A stretch of DNA of 16,582 nucleotides from Luteococcus sp052116585 (GCF_052116585.1 NZ_JBQKKT010000037.1:1-16582); one strand, 5' to 3'; shown: positions 6,377 to 14,322, counted from the stretch's first letter. A program made the numbers and translations. Notes: generated from the sequence alone by a model not told the origin.

Positions 6377-7076
6377 CCACGCATCGTCGCCCGATCCTGT
6401 CGAGCAGATCCTGCCCCGCACGGACCACGTCCGCACCGGCGCCTGGCTGATGGACCGCCTGCAGCCGGTGGGTGCCTGGCTGGTGCGACACATCTGGACC
6501 TTCGAGGAGCACCACCGCAGCCGGATTCCCGCCGAAGGACCGGTGATCCTGGCGGTCAACCACGTCGGGCTGCTGGACGGGCCCATGGCAGTCACGCTCA
6601 TTCCCGGTGGGCAGGCGATGGCGAAGAAGGAACTGTGGCGCAATCCCGTTCTGGGGCGCTTCCTGCATGCCATGGGTCAGATCCCGATCGACCGTTGGAA
6701 TCCGGATCCGGGCAGCCTGCGTCAGTGCATCGCCCTGCTGAGGGCCGGGCGGCGGCTGGTGATCTTCCCGGAGATGCACCGTGGCCGGGGCGACTTTGCC
6801 CAGTTCAAGGGTGGTGCCGCCTATCTCGCGCTGGTCACGGGTGCGCCGGTGGTGCCCGTGGCCCTGCTGGGCACGGCGGTGGGAGGCACCGGGCTGCGAT
6901 CCATTCCCAAACCGGGGATGCCGGTACACGTCGTGTACGGTTTACCAATTGCAGTCCGGGCCCAGGAGTGGCCCAGGACTGCCGGTGAGGTCGCCGACCT
7001 TGCCGAACGTCTCCGCGTGGTCTGCGCGGAGCACGTCCAGCAGGCCCAGCAGGAGCTGGGTCTGGAACTGCACTGA
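6369..7076 (+). CDS. PlsC-type 1-acylglycerol-phosphate acyltransferase, 235 aa
   Basis: The family transfers a fatty acyl group to lysophosphatidic acid at the inner membrane face, producing phosphatidic acid for phospholipid synthesis. The catalytic motif HX4D is NHVGLLD (H65, D70). The second motif region is PIDRWNPDPGSLRQCI (Arg for acceptor phosphate). The third is FPEMHRGRGDFAQFKGGAA, where the common FPEGTR is altered to FPEMHR. The fourth is APVVPVALLGT. No strong transmembrane helix is visible, so membrane contact is probably peripheral. GTG 6369 overlaps the end of cmk, giving translational coupling. Actinobacteria often encode several PlsC paralogues, so the exact substrate is uncertain. 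The M and H substitutions in motif III might shift acceptor preference. Confidence 0.88.
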   Translation: MTDHASSPDPVEQILPRTDHVRTGAWLMDRLQPVGAWLVRHIWTFEEHHRSRIPAEGPVILAVNHVGLLDGPMAVTLIPGGQAMAKKELWRNPVLGRFLHAMGQIPIDRWNPDPGSLRQCIALLRAGRRLVIFPEMHRGRGDFAQFKGGAAYLALVTGAPVVPVALLGTAVGGTGLRSIPKPGMPVHVVYGLPIAVRAQEWPRTAGEVADLAERLRVVCAEHVQQAQQELGLELH

Positions 7077-7086
7077 AGGACCCCTC

Positions 7087-8514
7087 ATGACTGACAACCC
7101 TGACTTCTCGAGTGCCGATCTGTCCGGTGCCGACTTCACCCCCTCCGATCTGGACGGCATCGAGTTCGTCGACGGACTCACTGACGAGCCAGCTGCCATC
7201 AAGCCCGTGCTGGCCGTCGTCGGGCGGCCCAATGTGGGCAAGTCCACGCTCGTCAACCGCATCCTGGGCCGTCGCGAGGCCGTCGTCCAGGACACGCCCG
7301 GCGTCACGCGTGACCGGGTCAGCTATGACGCCAACTGGAATGGGCGCGAATTCGTCCTGGTGGACACCGGCGGTTGGGTGAGCGACGCCCGCGGCCTGGC
7401 CCACCAGATCGCCGAGCAGGCGGAGCTGGCCATCATGGCCGCCGACGCGGTGCTCTTCGTCGTCGACGCCACCGTGGGCACCACCGACGAGGACGAGGCC
7501 GTGGTTCAGGTGCTGCGCCGCAGCAAGAAGCCCGTCGTCCTGGCCGCCAACAAGGTGGACGACCAGCGCACCGAGGGCGAGGCCGCCACCATGTGGAACC
7601 TGGGTCTGGGTCAGCCCTGGCCCATCTCCGCCATCCATGGCCGCGGAACGGGCGACCTGCTGGATGCCGCCCTGGAGGTGCTGCCCGAGGCCCCCAAGGA
7701 GCGTTTCCGTGAGGTGGGCGGGCCCCGACGCGTGGCGATCGTCGGCAAGCCCAATGTGGGCAAGAGCTCCCTGCTGAACAAGCTCTCCGGGCAACAGCGT
7801 TCCGTGGTCAGCGACATCTCCGGCACCACAGTGGATCCCGTCGACGAGCTGTGCGAGGTGGGCGGTCAGCTCTACCGACTGATCGACACTGCCGGCATCC
7901 GCAAGCGCGTCAAGGAGGCCAGCGGTCACGAGTACTACGCCAGCCTGCGCACGCAGGGCGCGATCGAGCGCGCCGAGGTGTGCGTCGTGGTGATCGACGC
8001 CTCCGAGCCGGTCAGCGAGCAGGACCTGCGCATCCTGAGCAATGTGGAGAACACTGGCCGGGCGCTGGTCATCGCCTACAACAAGTGGGACCTGACCGAC
8101 GAGGAACGCCGCCGCTACCTCGACCGCGAGATCGAACGCGACATGCACCCCTTCTCCTGGGCGCCCAGCGTCAACATCTCCGCCCTGACCGGACGCAATC
8201 TGGACAAGCTCTCCAAGGCGATCGAGGAGGCCCTGGAGGGATGGGAGACTCGCGTCTCCACCGGCAAGCTCAATGCCTTCCTGGGCCGCGTCACCGCCGC
8301 CCATCCGCACCCGGTGCGCGGCGGCAAGCAGCCCCGTGTGCTCTTCGGCACGCAGGCGCAGAACTGCCCGCCCACCTTCGTGCTGTTCACCTCCGGCATG
8401 ATCGACCAGGGCTACCAGCGCTTCATCGAGCGTCGGCTGCGTGAGGACTTCGGCTTCTCCGGGAGCCCGGTGCACGTCGACGTGCGTGCCCGCGAGAAGC
8501 GCGGCAAGAAGTAG
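7087..8514 (+). CDS. der: Der (EngA), double-GTPase ribosome assembly factor, 475 aa
   Basis: Der is an essential GTPase that helps mature the 50S subunit. It has two G domains. G domain 1 shows GRPNVGKST (46-54), DTPGVTRD, DTGG (93-96) and NKVD (155-158). G domain 2 shows GKPNVGKSS (220-228), DISGTT, DTAG (267-270) and NKWD (332-335). The C-terminal KH-like domain (from about 385) includes the conserved NCPPTFVLF and RFIERRLRE motifs. ATG 7087 has AAGGA seven bases upstream and lies 10 bases after the acyltransferase. The ~38 residues before G1 are an extension; residues 7-27 read as four five-residue units with Leu or Phe at every fifth position, like a short pentapeptide-repeat stretch. 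Otherwise the gene is standard. Confidence 0.96.
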   Translation: MTDNPDFSSADLSGADFTPSDLDGIEFVDGLTDEPAAIKPVLAVVGRPNVGKSTLVNRILGRREAVVQDTPGVTRDRVSYDANWNGREFVLVDTGGWVSDARGLAHQIAEQAELAIMAADAVLFVVDATVGTTDEDEAVVQVLRRSKKPVVLAANKVDDQRTEGEAATMWNLGLGQPWPISAIHGRGTGDLLDAALEVLPEAPKERFREVGGPRRVAIVGKPNVGKSSLLNKLSGQQRSVVSDISGTTVDPVDELCEVGGQLYRLIDTAGIRKRVKEASGHEYYASLRTQGAIERAEVCVVVIDASEPVSEQDLRILSNVENTGRALVIAYNKWDLTDEERRRYLDREIERDMHPFSWAPSVNISALTGRNLDKLSKAIEEALEGWETRVSTGKLNAFLGRVTAAHPHPVRGGKQPRVLFGTQAQNCPPTFVLFTSGMIDQGYQRFIERRLREDFGFSGSPVHVDVRAREKRGKK

Positions 8515-8538
8515 TACCCACCCAGCAAAGGAAGCACC

Positions 8539-9984
8539 ATGGACGGCCTGCTCGCCGGCATCGACCTCGGAACCACTCGTGTGAAGGTGGTGGTGGCCAC
8601 GCAAGACGGGCAGGTCGTCGCACGTCTGGTGGATGACATCCCCACCGCCACCGGTCCGGCGGGGGAGATGGAGCAGGACCCCAGCGCGTGGTGGCAGTCG
8701 CTGCGCACCTGCCTGCTGGGCTTCGATCGCTCGCAGGACATTGTGACGATCGGTCTGACCGGTCAGATGCAGGACGTTGTGCCGACGGTGGGTGCCAGAC
8801 CCTTGCGCCGAGCGATGCTGTACAGCGATGTCCGTGCCCGGGAGCAGTTCGATCGGCTCCGGCAGCTGCTGCCCACGTGGGAACAGCTGACCGCCAATCA
8901 GCAGGACGTCAGCAGTGTTCCCGCGAAGCTGGGATGGCTGGCCCAGCACGAGCCCCGCACGCTGCAGAATGCGCAGCACGTCCTGCTGGGCAGCCCCGGC
9001 TATGTCATGCTCCGGATGACGGGCCGGTCCGTGCTGGACCCGGTGACGGCCTCCACCACCGGTCTGCTCGACGTGGGAGCCAGGAGCTGGTCCGCGGAGG
9101 TCTTGCAGGCCTGCGGAGTCGCACCCGCGCAGCTGCCGGAACTGGCCGATGTGGCCGTCGGTGAACTGTCCGAGGCGGCTGCTCGAGACCTGGGACTGCG
9201 CGCCGGGATTCCCGTCGTGCACGCCATGGGTGATGCTGGGGCCGCCACCGACGGCCTGGTGGGCAGCCAGCCCGGTCAGGCCTACATCAACCTGGGCACG
9301 ACCGGCTGGGTGGCGGGCGTCGTCGACGCTCTGCCCGGCGCGCCGAGTGGCACCCACCAACTGGTGATGCCCGGGTGGGCGTCGACGCTTCGGATCGGCG
9401 CGGTGCTCTCGGCCGGCGCGACCGCTGAATGGGCGCGGCACAGCTTCTTCGAGGAGTTCAGTTTTGAAGACCTCGACGCGGTGCTGGCCGACCGCGTCGG
9501 ATCCCTCGACAACCGGCCGCTGTGCCTGCCGGGTCTGGGTGGCGAGCGCACCCCGGTCCGCGACGATGCGCTGCGCGGCACTTTCGTCGGAATCACCCGG
9601 CGCAGCGATCCCGGTGATCTCTACCTGGCGGCCTTGACGGGTGTGGCGATGGGGCTGCGGCACGCGGCCGACGATCTCGGGTGGCGGCAGGAGCGGATCC
9701 TGGTGGCCGGTGGTGGCGCCACCAGCCGGGTGTGGCGCCAGATTCTGGCCGACATCTTCGAGGCAGCCGTGGTCACCGGTGAGCTCACAGATCCCGGGGC
9801 ATGGTCGGCGATCCGGGCTGCCGCCCGTGCAGTGGATGGCAGCGTTCCGTTGCCGCTGGGGGAGTCCCTCCAACAGTCCGATGTGGTGGAGCCGGGCCTT
9901 GCCTCCCGCTTCTACGAGGACCAGATCGAGGCACACCGCGCGCTGTACGACGCGGTGGCCCCGATCTGTCGCGATCTGTTCTGA
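8539..9984 (+). CDS. FGGY-family carbohydrate kinase, xylulokinase-like, 481 aa
   Basis: FGGY kinases phosphorylate sugars or polyols with ATP in the cytoplasm. The N-terminal phosphate motif is GIDLGTTRVK (7-16). TGLTGQMQDVV (about 71-81) corresponds to GQMHG of xylulokinases but has Gln-Asp where His-Gly is normal. The catalytic base is D232 in HAMGDAGAATDG. YINLGTTGWV is the domain-II phosphate-binding motif, and VAGGGATSRVWRQILADIF matches the adenosine motif of XylB. Length (~480) is typical. The start has a strong AAAGGAAG 5 bases upstream. It lies 24 bases after der on the same strand but has no obvious functional link. The altered substrate-contact motif makes D-xylulose uncertain; another ketose or polyol is possible. 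Confidence 0.85.
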   Translation: MDGLLAGIDLGTTRVKVVVATQDGQVVARLVDDIPTATGPAGEMEQDPSAWWQSLRTCLLGFDRSQDIVTIGLTGQMQDVVPTVGARPLRRAMLYSDVRAREQFDRLRQLLPTWEQLTANQQDVSSVPAKLGWLAQHEPRTLQNAQHVLLGSPGYVMLRMTGRSVLDPVTASTTGLLDVGARSWSAEVLQACGVAPAQLPELADVAVGELSEAAARDLGLRAGIPVVHAMGDAGAATDGLVGSQPGQAYINLGTTGWVAGVVDALPGAPSGTHQLVMPGWASTLRIGAVLSAGATAEWARHSFFEEFSFEDLDAVLADRVGSLDNRPLCLPGLGGERTPVRDDALRGTFVGITRRSDPGDLYLAALTGVAMGLRHAADDLGWRQERILVAGGGATSRVWRQILADIFEAAVVTGELTDPGAWSAIRAAARAVDGSVPLPLGESLQQSDVVEPGLASRFYEDQIEAHRALYDAVAPICRDLF

Positions 9985-10007
9985 CGTCCGTCCCGGCTCA
10001 GGGCAGG

Positions 10008-11267
10008 TCAGGCTGCGGGGCAGCTGGCCTGGAGCATTGGCACCAGGACGTCATTGAGGTTCACGCGGCCCTGGAGCGTGCTCAGGTCGCGTCCGGTGAC
10101 TCCGACGGAGAACTGGCGCTGCCCATCGGGTGAGGAGAAGGCGACACTCAAGGTGCCGAGGGCCGCTCCGTCGTGCCCGTAGAGGTACGGATTGGCGTCG
10201 TCCGAAGGGCAGGGGTCAGTGATCCGGTAGAGGCCCAGGCCGTAGTGCAAGGGAGCACCGGATTCGGGGGTCATCATCTGCTCGACCAGCGCCGGGCTCA
10301 CCAGTGCGCCACTGAACAGGGCCCGGGTGAAGTCGTTGAGGTCGGCCGTGGTGCTGGTCACGGCGCCGGCAGCCCACAGCAGGTCCGGATCGAACTGGTC
10401 CAGTTCCATCCAACCGTCGGCCTCGCCCAGCCAGCCGTCCTCGTGCAGCGCCGCGCCGGTGAGGCGAGGTTCCAGGTCAAAGGTGGTCTGGTGCATGCCG
10501 GCGGGCTTGAAGACCCGCTCGCGCAGCAGGGTTTGCAGGCTCGTGCCGTTCTGGGCCTCCAGCAGCATGCCGAGTGCCACGAAGCCAGCGTTGGAGTAGA
10601 GCATCTCTCCCGGCGTGGTCCACGGGGCGTCGTTGATGGCGTCGATGTGCTCCTGCGGAGCGTAGTCGCGCTTCACGGCAGCCTCGAACTGTTCCTGTGA
10701 GCTGGGGTCGGTGATGTGCCGGAAGAGCAGCTCGTTGGTGCCATTGGGCATGCCGGAGGTGTGGCTCAACAGCTGACGGAAGGTGACCTCGGAGTGGTCG
10801 GGCAGCAGGGTGGGCAGGACGTCAGCCACCGGCTGGTCGAGCTGCCAGACCCCCTTCTGGACTTCCTGCAGGACCAGGACGGAGATCATCATCTTGGTAT
10901 TGCTGGCCGCGCGGAAGCGGTCATTGGGCTTGGCCTTGGACTTCGCGTCCTTGTCCCGGAGCCCCGCGGCGCCGGCCCAGGTGGTGGTGGAGCTCTCCAG
11001 ACGCCCGGTGACACCCACCGCGCCGTCAGCGACCATCTGCGCCAGGGCTGCATCCAAGGTGGGGTTGGAAATTCGTGCCCCGTGGCCCTTGCGATGGTTC
11101 TGCTTGGCCTGCTGGGCAGCTGCCGCCACCTGCTGGGCCGTCTGGTCACGCGTGAGGCCATCGAGCACGGTCCGGTTGCCCGGCTGGGCAGCGGCAGGCG
11201 TGGCCAGCGCCAGACAGGCGACTGCGGCAAGGCCAGCAGTGAGAGGGCGGCGGGGGAGTGATTTCAT
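10008..11267 (-). CDS. Secreted serine hydrolase, beta-lactamase/DD-peptidase fold, 419 aa
   Basis: The protein belongs to the class C beta-lactamase-related serine hydrolases (Pfam Beta-lactamase family), which include D-Ala-D-Ala carboxypeptidases and esterases. Residues 1-27 form a signal peptide (MKSLPRRPLT, then GLAAVACLALATPAAA). Catalytic motifs are S122-N-T-K125, Y224-S-N226 and H365-D-G367 (in place of KTG). An Ala/Gln-rich spacer (41-66) follows the signal and may tether or stretch through the wall. I chose ATG 11267, preceded by GGAAGG. The open frame extends upstream through the tRNA gene's antisense, which is not plausible coding. It converges on the sugar kinase gene with 23 bases between stops. 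The substrate is unknown; peptidoglycan peptide is most likely. Resistance activity should not be assumed. Confidence 0.9.
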   Translation of the reverse strand: MKSLPRRPLTAGLAAVACLALATPAAAQPGNRTVLDGLTRDQTAQQVAAAAQQAKQNHRKGHGARISNPTLDAALAQMVADGAVGVTGRLESSTTTWAGAAGLRDKDAKSKAKPNDRFRAASNTKMMISVLVLQEVQKGVWQLDQPVADVLPTLLPDHSEVTFRQLLSHTSGMPNGTNELLFRHITDPSSQEQFEAAVKRDYAPQEHIDAINDAPWTTPGEMLYSNAGFVALGMLLEAQNGTSLQTLLRERVFKPAGMHQTTFDLEPRLTGAALHEDGWLGEADGWMELDQFDPDLLWAAGAVTSTTADLNDFTRALFSGALVSPALVEQMMTPESGAPLHYGLGLYRITDPCPSDDANPYLYGHDGAALGTLSVAFSSPDGQRQFSVGVTGRDLSTLQGRVNLNDVLVPMLQASCPAA

Positions 11268-11371
11268 CGGACTTCCTTCCTCAAGTGGGTTGCCGCAGAC
11301 GCTAGCCGGGCACGGGGTCGAGGCACCTCCACCGCAAGGATGAGATCTGCGACGAACCCGCGCGAGTCCGA

Positions 11372-11401
11372 TTGGCGCACGGGCGAAAGTTCCAGTAATG
11401 T
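11372..11401 (+). promoter_or_regulatory. Probable promoter of tRNA-Pro
   Basis: TTGGCG (11372-11377) and TAATGT (11396-11401) have an 18-base spacer and lie 27 bases before the tRNA 5' end, good positions for -35 and -10 boxes of a stable RNA promoter. The serine hydrolase start (11267) is on the opposite strand, so the 161-base gap holds both control regions. Confidence 0.5.
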
Positions 11402-11428
11402 TCTTCATCGGGTCGGGAACGACCCGGA

Positions 11429-11502
<74 letters not shown>

Positions 11503-11507
11503 CGTCC

Positions 11508-11551
11508 AAAGGGGCTTGTCAGAGCTAGTTTGCTCTGGCGGGCCCCTTTTT
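11508..11551 (+). terminator. Intrinsic terminator after tRNA-Pro
   Basis: AAAGGGGC (11508-11515) pairs with GCCCCTTT (from 11542), an inner stem CAGAGC/GCTCTG caps it around TAGTTT, and a T5 run ends the element at 11551. It is a strong two-part hairpin placed 5 bases after the tRNA. Confidence 0.85.
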
Positions 11552-11704
11552 CGTGCCCTATACGTGCCCTATTGAGATTACAGGACCCGGTTCGCACCTG
11601 CATTCGACGCCTGCGTTCCCCTCTTGCGACTAGGCGTTTCTCCGCGGTTCGTGACTCGTGTTTCCCCGGCCGCGACCAGCGTCTGCGAGGTCTCCTGACC
11701 AGGT
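11552..11704. other. Junction segment between tRNA terminator and IS element
   Basis: The segment holds no convincing gene. It opens with the 9-base direct repeat CGTGCCCTA (from 11552 and from 11562). Composition is mixed and its frames have early stops. It does not continue the AraC-like gene on the other side of the IS, so sequence appears to have been lost here. Confidence 0.5.
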
Positions 11705-11729
11705 GGGACTGCCCCCAGTTTGCTTGACA
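11705..11729 (+). repeat. IS3 element inverted repeat, left
   Basis: GGGACTGCCCC-N2-GTTTG-N-TTGACA matches the reverse complement of 12957-12981 at 22 of 25 positions, with GGGACTGCCCC outermost on both sides. Confidence 0.9.
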
Positions 11730-11745
11730 GTTTCTAGGGGGTAGG

Positions 11746-12630
11746 TCAGGCGGCCCGGGTGGTCGTCTGGTGGACTGTTTCGAACTCTACTGGGGTGAGC
11801 TTGCCGAGACGTCGTTGACGTCGTCGGCGGTGGTAGGATTTCTCGATCCAGGTGATCATGGCCAGCCGCAGCTCGGCCCGACTGGCCCACGGGTGACGGT
11901 TGAGGACGTTCTTCTGCAGCAGGGCGAAAAAGCTCTCCATGGCGGCATTCTCGGGGCTCGAAGCGACCCGACCCATGGACCCCTTGAGGCCGTGGGACTT
12001 CAACTCAGCCACAAATGCGTGGGCCCTGAATTGGCTTCCTCGGTCCGAGTGCACGATGCAACCAGCAACCCGCCCTCGGCGCTGGATGGCCATCCGCAAG
12101 GCGTTGATCGCGATCCGCTTCTTCATGCGCGTGTCGATCGAATAGCCCACGATGCGGTTGGACCAGACGTCCTTGACCGCACACAAGTACAGCTTGCCCT
12201 CGCTGGTGTGGTGCTCGGTGATGTCGGTCAACCACAACCGGTTGGGGCCTTCGGCGCAGAACCGGCGCTGCACCAGATCATCGTGGACCGGCGGGCCAGG
12301 CTTCTTCCACGAACCGTTCTTGACCGAGTGGAACGAGCGGATCCGTTGCAGCTTGCAGAGTCGATGGACTCGGTTCTCACCGGCGGTGATGCCCACCTCG
12401 GGCAGGTCATCAGCAATCAGTCGGTAGCCCAGGCCGGGGTCGGCGGCATGCAGGTCGATCGCGGCATTGATCAGGTGGGCATCGTCCCAGTCCCGCTGGG
12501 AAATCGGCTCGGCGAGCCACTGGTAATAGGCCTGCCGGGAGAAGTCCAGCACCCGGCACGAGACCGCCACCGGCACCCGAATCTGTGTCCCCTTGGCCTG
12601 GGCCAAGTCGGTGACCAAGGGGAACATCAT
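11746..12630 (-). CDS. IS3-family transposase OrfB (DDE integrase), 294 aa
   Basis: OrfB supplies the catalytic domain for transposition, normally as an OrfAB fusion made by frameshifting. An HTH_21-like region (GLGYRLIADDLPEVGITAGENRVHRLCKLQRI, split here at its core GENRVHRL near residue 87) precedes the rve core. The triad is D136 (LWLTDITEH), D196 (VHSDRGSQF) and E232 (NAAMESFFALL), an exact DD(35)E spacing. The tail YHRRRRQRRLGKLTPVEFE is the family end. ATGATG at 12630 overlaps the orfA TGA. All catalytic residues are intact, but the matching orfA is frameshifted, so a functional fusion is doubtful. Similar sequences are known from actinobacterial IS3 elements. Confidence 0.93.
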   Translation of the reverse strand: MMFPLVTDLAQAKGTQIRVPVAVSCRVLDFSRQAYYQWLAEPISQRDWDDAHLINAAIDLHAADPGLGYRLIADDLPEVGITAGENRVHRLCKLQRIRSFHSVKNGSWKKPGPPVHDDLVQRRFCAEGPNRLWLTDITEHHTSEGKLYLCAVKDVWSNRIVGYSIDTRMKKRIAINALRMAIQRRGRVAGCIVHSDRGSQFRAHAFVAELKSHGLKGSMGRVASSPENAAMESFFALLQKNVLNRHPWASRAELRLAMITWIEKSYHRRRRQRRLGKLTPVEFETVHQTTTRAA

Positions 12631-12912
12631 TGTGGGTTGATGTCACGAGACAAGTAGGCCGCGGCGCGGCGCAGGACCTCGTTCTCCTGCTCCAGCAGCC
12701 GGATGCGTTTCTTCGCCTCCCGCAGCTCGGCCGCTGACTGGCTCGCGACCGAACCGGCTGGGGCATCGGCACGGTCGGCCTTGGCAAGCCAGTTGCGCAG
12801 GCAGGACTCACTGATCCCGAAGTCCTTGGCGATCTGGCCGATCGGGGCCTCGCCCTTGCGGGGCGATCGCGATCACGTCGTCGCGGAACTCTTTCGGATG
12901 GGGCTTGGGCAT
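12627..12912 (-). pseudogene. IS3-family OrfA, frameshifted near codon 17
   Basis: OrfA carries the DNA-binding domain that recognises the element ends. The frame begins MPKPHPKEFRDDVIAIA at ATG 12912. One extra C in a run of four (GCCCCGCAAGG on the minus strand, about 12860) then throws it out of frame. After correcting it, the protein continues RKGEAPIGQIAKDFGISESC, then LRNWLAKADRA (the HTH), then EAKKRIRLLEQENEVLRRAA (leucine zipper) and ends SRDINPQ. The 286-base length fits 95 codons plus one base. The shift is far from the end where programmed frameshifting occurs. It could be a true mutation or a sequencing error in the C run. Confidence 0.85.
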
Positions 12913-12956
12913 GACATGCATCCTTTCACCAGGCCCTCACGGACCTGAGATGTCAG

Positions 12957-12981
12957 TGTCAACCAAACCCGGGGCAGTCCC
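12957..12981 (-). repeat. IS3 element inverted repeat, right
   Basis: On the minus strand this reads GGGACTGCCCC-N2-GTTTG-N-TTGACA, pairing with the left repeat at 11705. It is fused directly to the truncated AraC-like coding sequence, whose frame runs on into the IS. Confidence 0.9.
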
Positions 12982-13454
12982 GCCGCGAGATGTGCTGCTT
13001 GGAGGCGATCGAGCAGGAGGGCTTCGAGGGTGGTCAGCCGGGCAGCCCAGGTGGCAGGGGCGGTGACGGCTTCGTGCTCTGCGGGGTTGAGCCCGCGGGG
13101 GAGGTCAGCCAGGTCCACGGTGTGACCGGCGACGGCCGCTAGGGGTGCTCCGAACAGGGCTCGGGATCCGAAGGGTGTGAGCTCCAGATGGATGCCGCGC
13201 TGCATGCCGTGGGTGCGGATCAGCGCCGGCGTCAGGTGCAGACCTGACATGGAGCACCACCGCCGTGAGGAGTTCGTGGGGTCTTGCAGCCATCCGACGT
13301 CGAGTGGCTCGTCCACAGCCAGGATCACGGTGGCGGAGGTGCTCGGCAGGCCCACGTGGGCGGCATCGATCGGCACCTGCAGGTCGTAGGCAACCATGGG
13401 CCCTGCCAAGCATTCCCGGAGGGCTGGGTGGACTTCCCGCAAAGCCGTCACCAT
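12982..13454 (-). pseudogene. AraC-type regulator, N-terminal sensory domain only, cut by IS
   Basis: The 157 remaining codons start MVTALREVHPALRECLAG and contain the pattern of the N-terminal domain common to a group of AraC regulators (DUF6597-like): HVGLPSTSATVILAVDEPL, SGLHLTPALIRTHGMQRGI, LELTPFGSRALFGAP and TWAARLTTLEALLLDRL. These proteins normally continue into an AraC HTH domain of ~100 residues, which is missing because the IS element begins at 12981. The frame runs on into the IS for ~35 unrelated residues. Without DNA-binding helices it cannot regulate. It lies on the same strand as, and 109 bases downstream of, the SUMF1-like gene. TATTGT about 18 bases before the ATG may be a -10 box. 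Confidence 0.8.
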
Positions 13455-13563
13455 GAGCTCAGACTAGACAATAGGGCAGCACTTTGGCCGGATCACGGTC
13501 TGGCTGACCTGTGCCAAGTCCCCGCGTGACCTGGGGTTGGTCAGAGGTGAAGTTGGTAGGGCT

Positions 13564-14304
13564 TCAGGTTGGTCTGACGGCGGGGTGGGTGGCTGTTCCG
13601 CGGGCGATACGGAATCCGAGGTCGTCGAATGATGATGCAGGGTTGGTCTTGCGACGCACGCCGGCACGGCAGCTCCAGTGCGGATCGCTCCATCCGCCGC
13701 CGCGGATGATGCGGTACGACCCGTACGTCTGTGGGTTGTAGAGGTCCCAGCACCATTCCCAGACGCCGCCGAGCATGTCGAACAGTCCCCAGTCGTTGGG
13801 CTGTTTGAGCTTGACCTCGTGCACGTGGCCCTCGGAGTTGCCGGCGTACCAGCCGATGGCGTCGAGTTCGCCGTGGCGTGGCCCGGTGGTGCCGGCGCGG
13901 CAGGCGAACTGCCACTCGGCGTCGGTGGGGAGCCGGTAGCCGTCGGCGTGGTGGTTCCAGTGGACGATCCAGTCGTCTTGTTCGGGTTCGCTGTGGGCTC
14001 TCCACTGTGTCGGTGCGGGAAGCTCGCGTTGCCCGATCGTGTACACGGGCGTGAGCCCCTCGTGCATGGACAGTGTGTTGCAGAAGGTGATCGCGTCACG
14101 CCAGCTCACGTCCGTCTGTGGCAGGGCCGCTTCTTCCGGGACGACGGTGCCCCGAGTCACTTGGGCCCAGAGGCTGCGCGTGACCACCGTGGTGGCCAGT
14201 TCGAAGGGTTCGACGCGCGCCGTCCAGGACGTGCCTGTGGAGCGATCGACGACGTGCTCCTCGACGGGGCCGAGGAGGGGTAGCGGCACCATCTCCACAT
14301 TCAT
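13564..14304 (-). CDS. SUMF1/FGE-fold protein (formylglycine-generating-enzyme-like), 246 aa
   Basis: The protein has the FGE-sulfatase (SUMF1) fold, a C-type-lectin-related domain. Typical motifs are GYRLPTDAEWQFACRAGTT (122-140), WYAGNS (152-157), GLFDMLGGVWEWCWD (173-187), YRIIRGGGWSD (197-207), SCRAGVRR (211-218) and DLGFRIAR (228-235). True FGE uses two cysteines about five apart after the RGGS motif. Here the first aligned position is Asp207 and only the second, Cys212, remains, so formylglycine synthesis is unlikely. Non-catalytic members act as binding or accessory domains. There is no signal peptide, so it is cytoplasmic. The start is chosen at 14304 because GAGG lies 9 bases upstream; ATG 14313 is also in frame. 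It is the last gene of a three-gene operon. Confidence 0.85.
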   Translation of the reverse strand: MNVEMVPLPLLGPVEEHVVDRSTGTSWTARVEPFELATTVVTRSLWAQVTRGTVVPEEAALPQTDVSWRDAITFCNTLSMHEGLTPVYTIGQRELPAPTQWRAHSEPEQDDWIVHWNHHADGYRLPTDAEWQFACRAGTTGPRHGELDAIGWYAGNSEGHVHEVKLKQPNDWGLFDMLGGVWEWCWDLYNPQTYGSYRIIRGGGWSDPHWSCRAGVRRKTNPASSFDDLGFRIARGTATHPAVRPT

Positions 14305-14322
14305 GAGTCTCATCCTCGTGCA

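Larger units (their letters stand above)
11705..12981 (-). mobile_element. Complete IS3-family element, 1277 bp
   Basis: The element is bounded by 25-bp imperfect inverted repeats. Its minus strand encodes orfA (12627-12912, frameshifted) and orfB (11746-12630), which overlap as ATGA in the usual IS3 layout. Flanking triplets (GGT at 11702-11704, GCC at 12982-12984) differ, so no target-site duplication is preserved, suggesting a later deletion or recombination. It truncates an AraC-like gene on its right. Confidence 0.92.

Noticed and set aside
6835..9936. 1033-residue open frame on the minus strand
   Set aside because: It lies antisense to the acyltransferase, der and sugar kinase genes, is very rich in His, Gly, Gln and Ala, and has no domain. 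It is a high-GC codon shadow.
10008..11267. Serine hydrolase as a clinical beta-lactamase
   Set aside because: It has the fold and the S-x-x-K and Y-S-N motifs, but HDG in place of KTG and a general DD-peptidase/esterase pattern; drug hydrolysis cannot be claimed.
12410..12811. 133-residue minus-strand frame spanning orfA and orfB as a natural fusion
   Set aside because: It reads both genes out of frame; the corrected orfA and orfB frames carry all the motifs.
13564..14304. SUMF1-like protein as target of a diversity-generating retroelement
   Set aside because: Such targets share this fold, but no reverse transcriptase and no near-repeat template of its 3' end were seen in the window.
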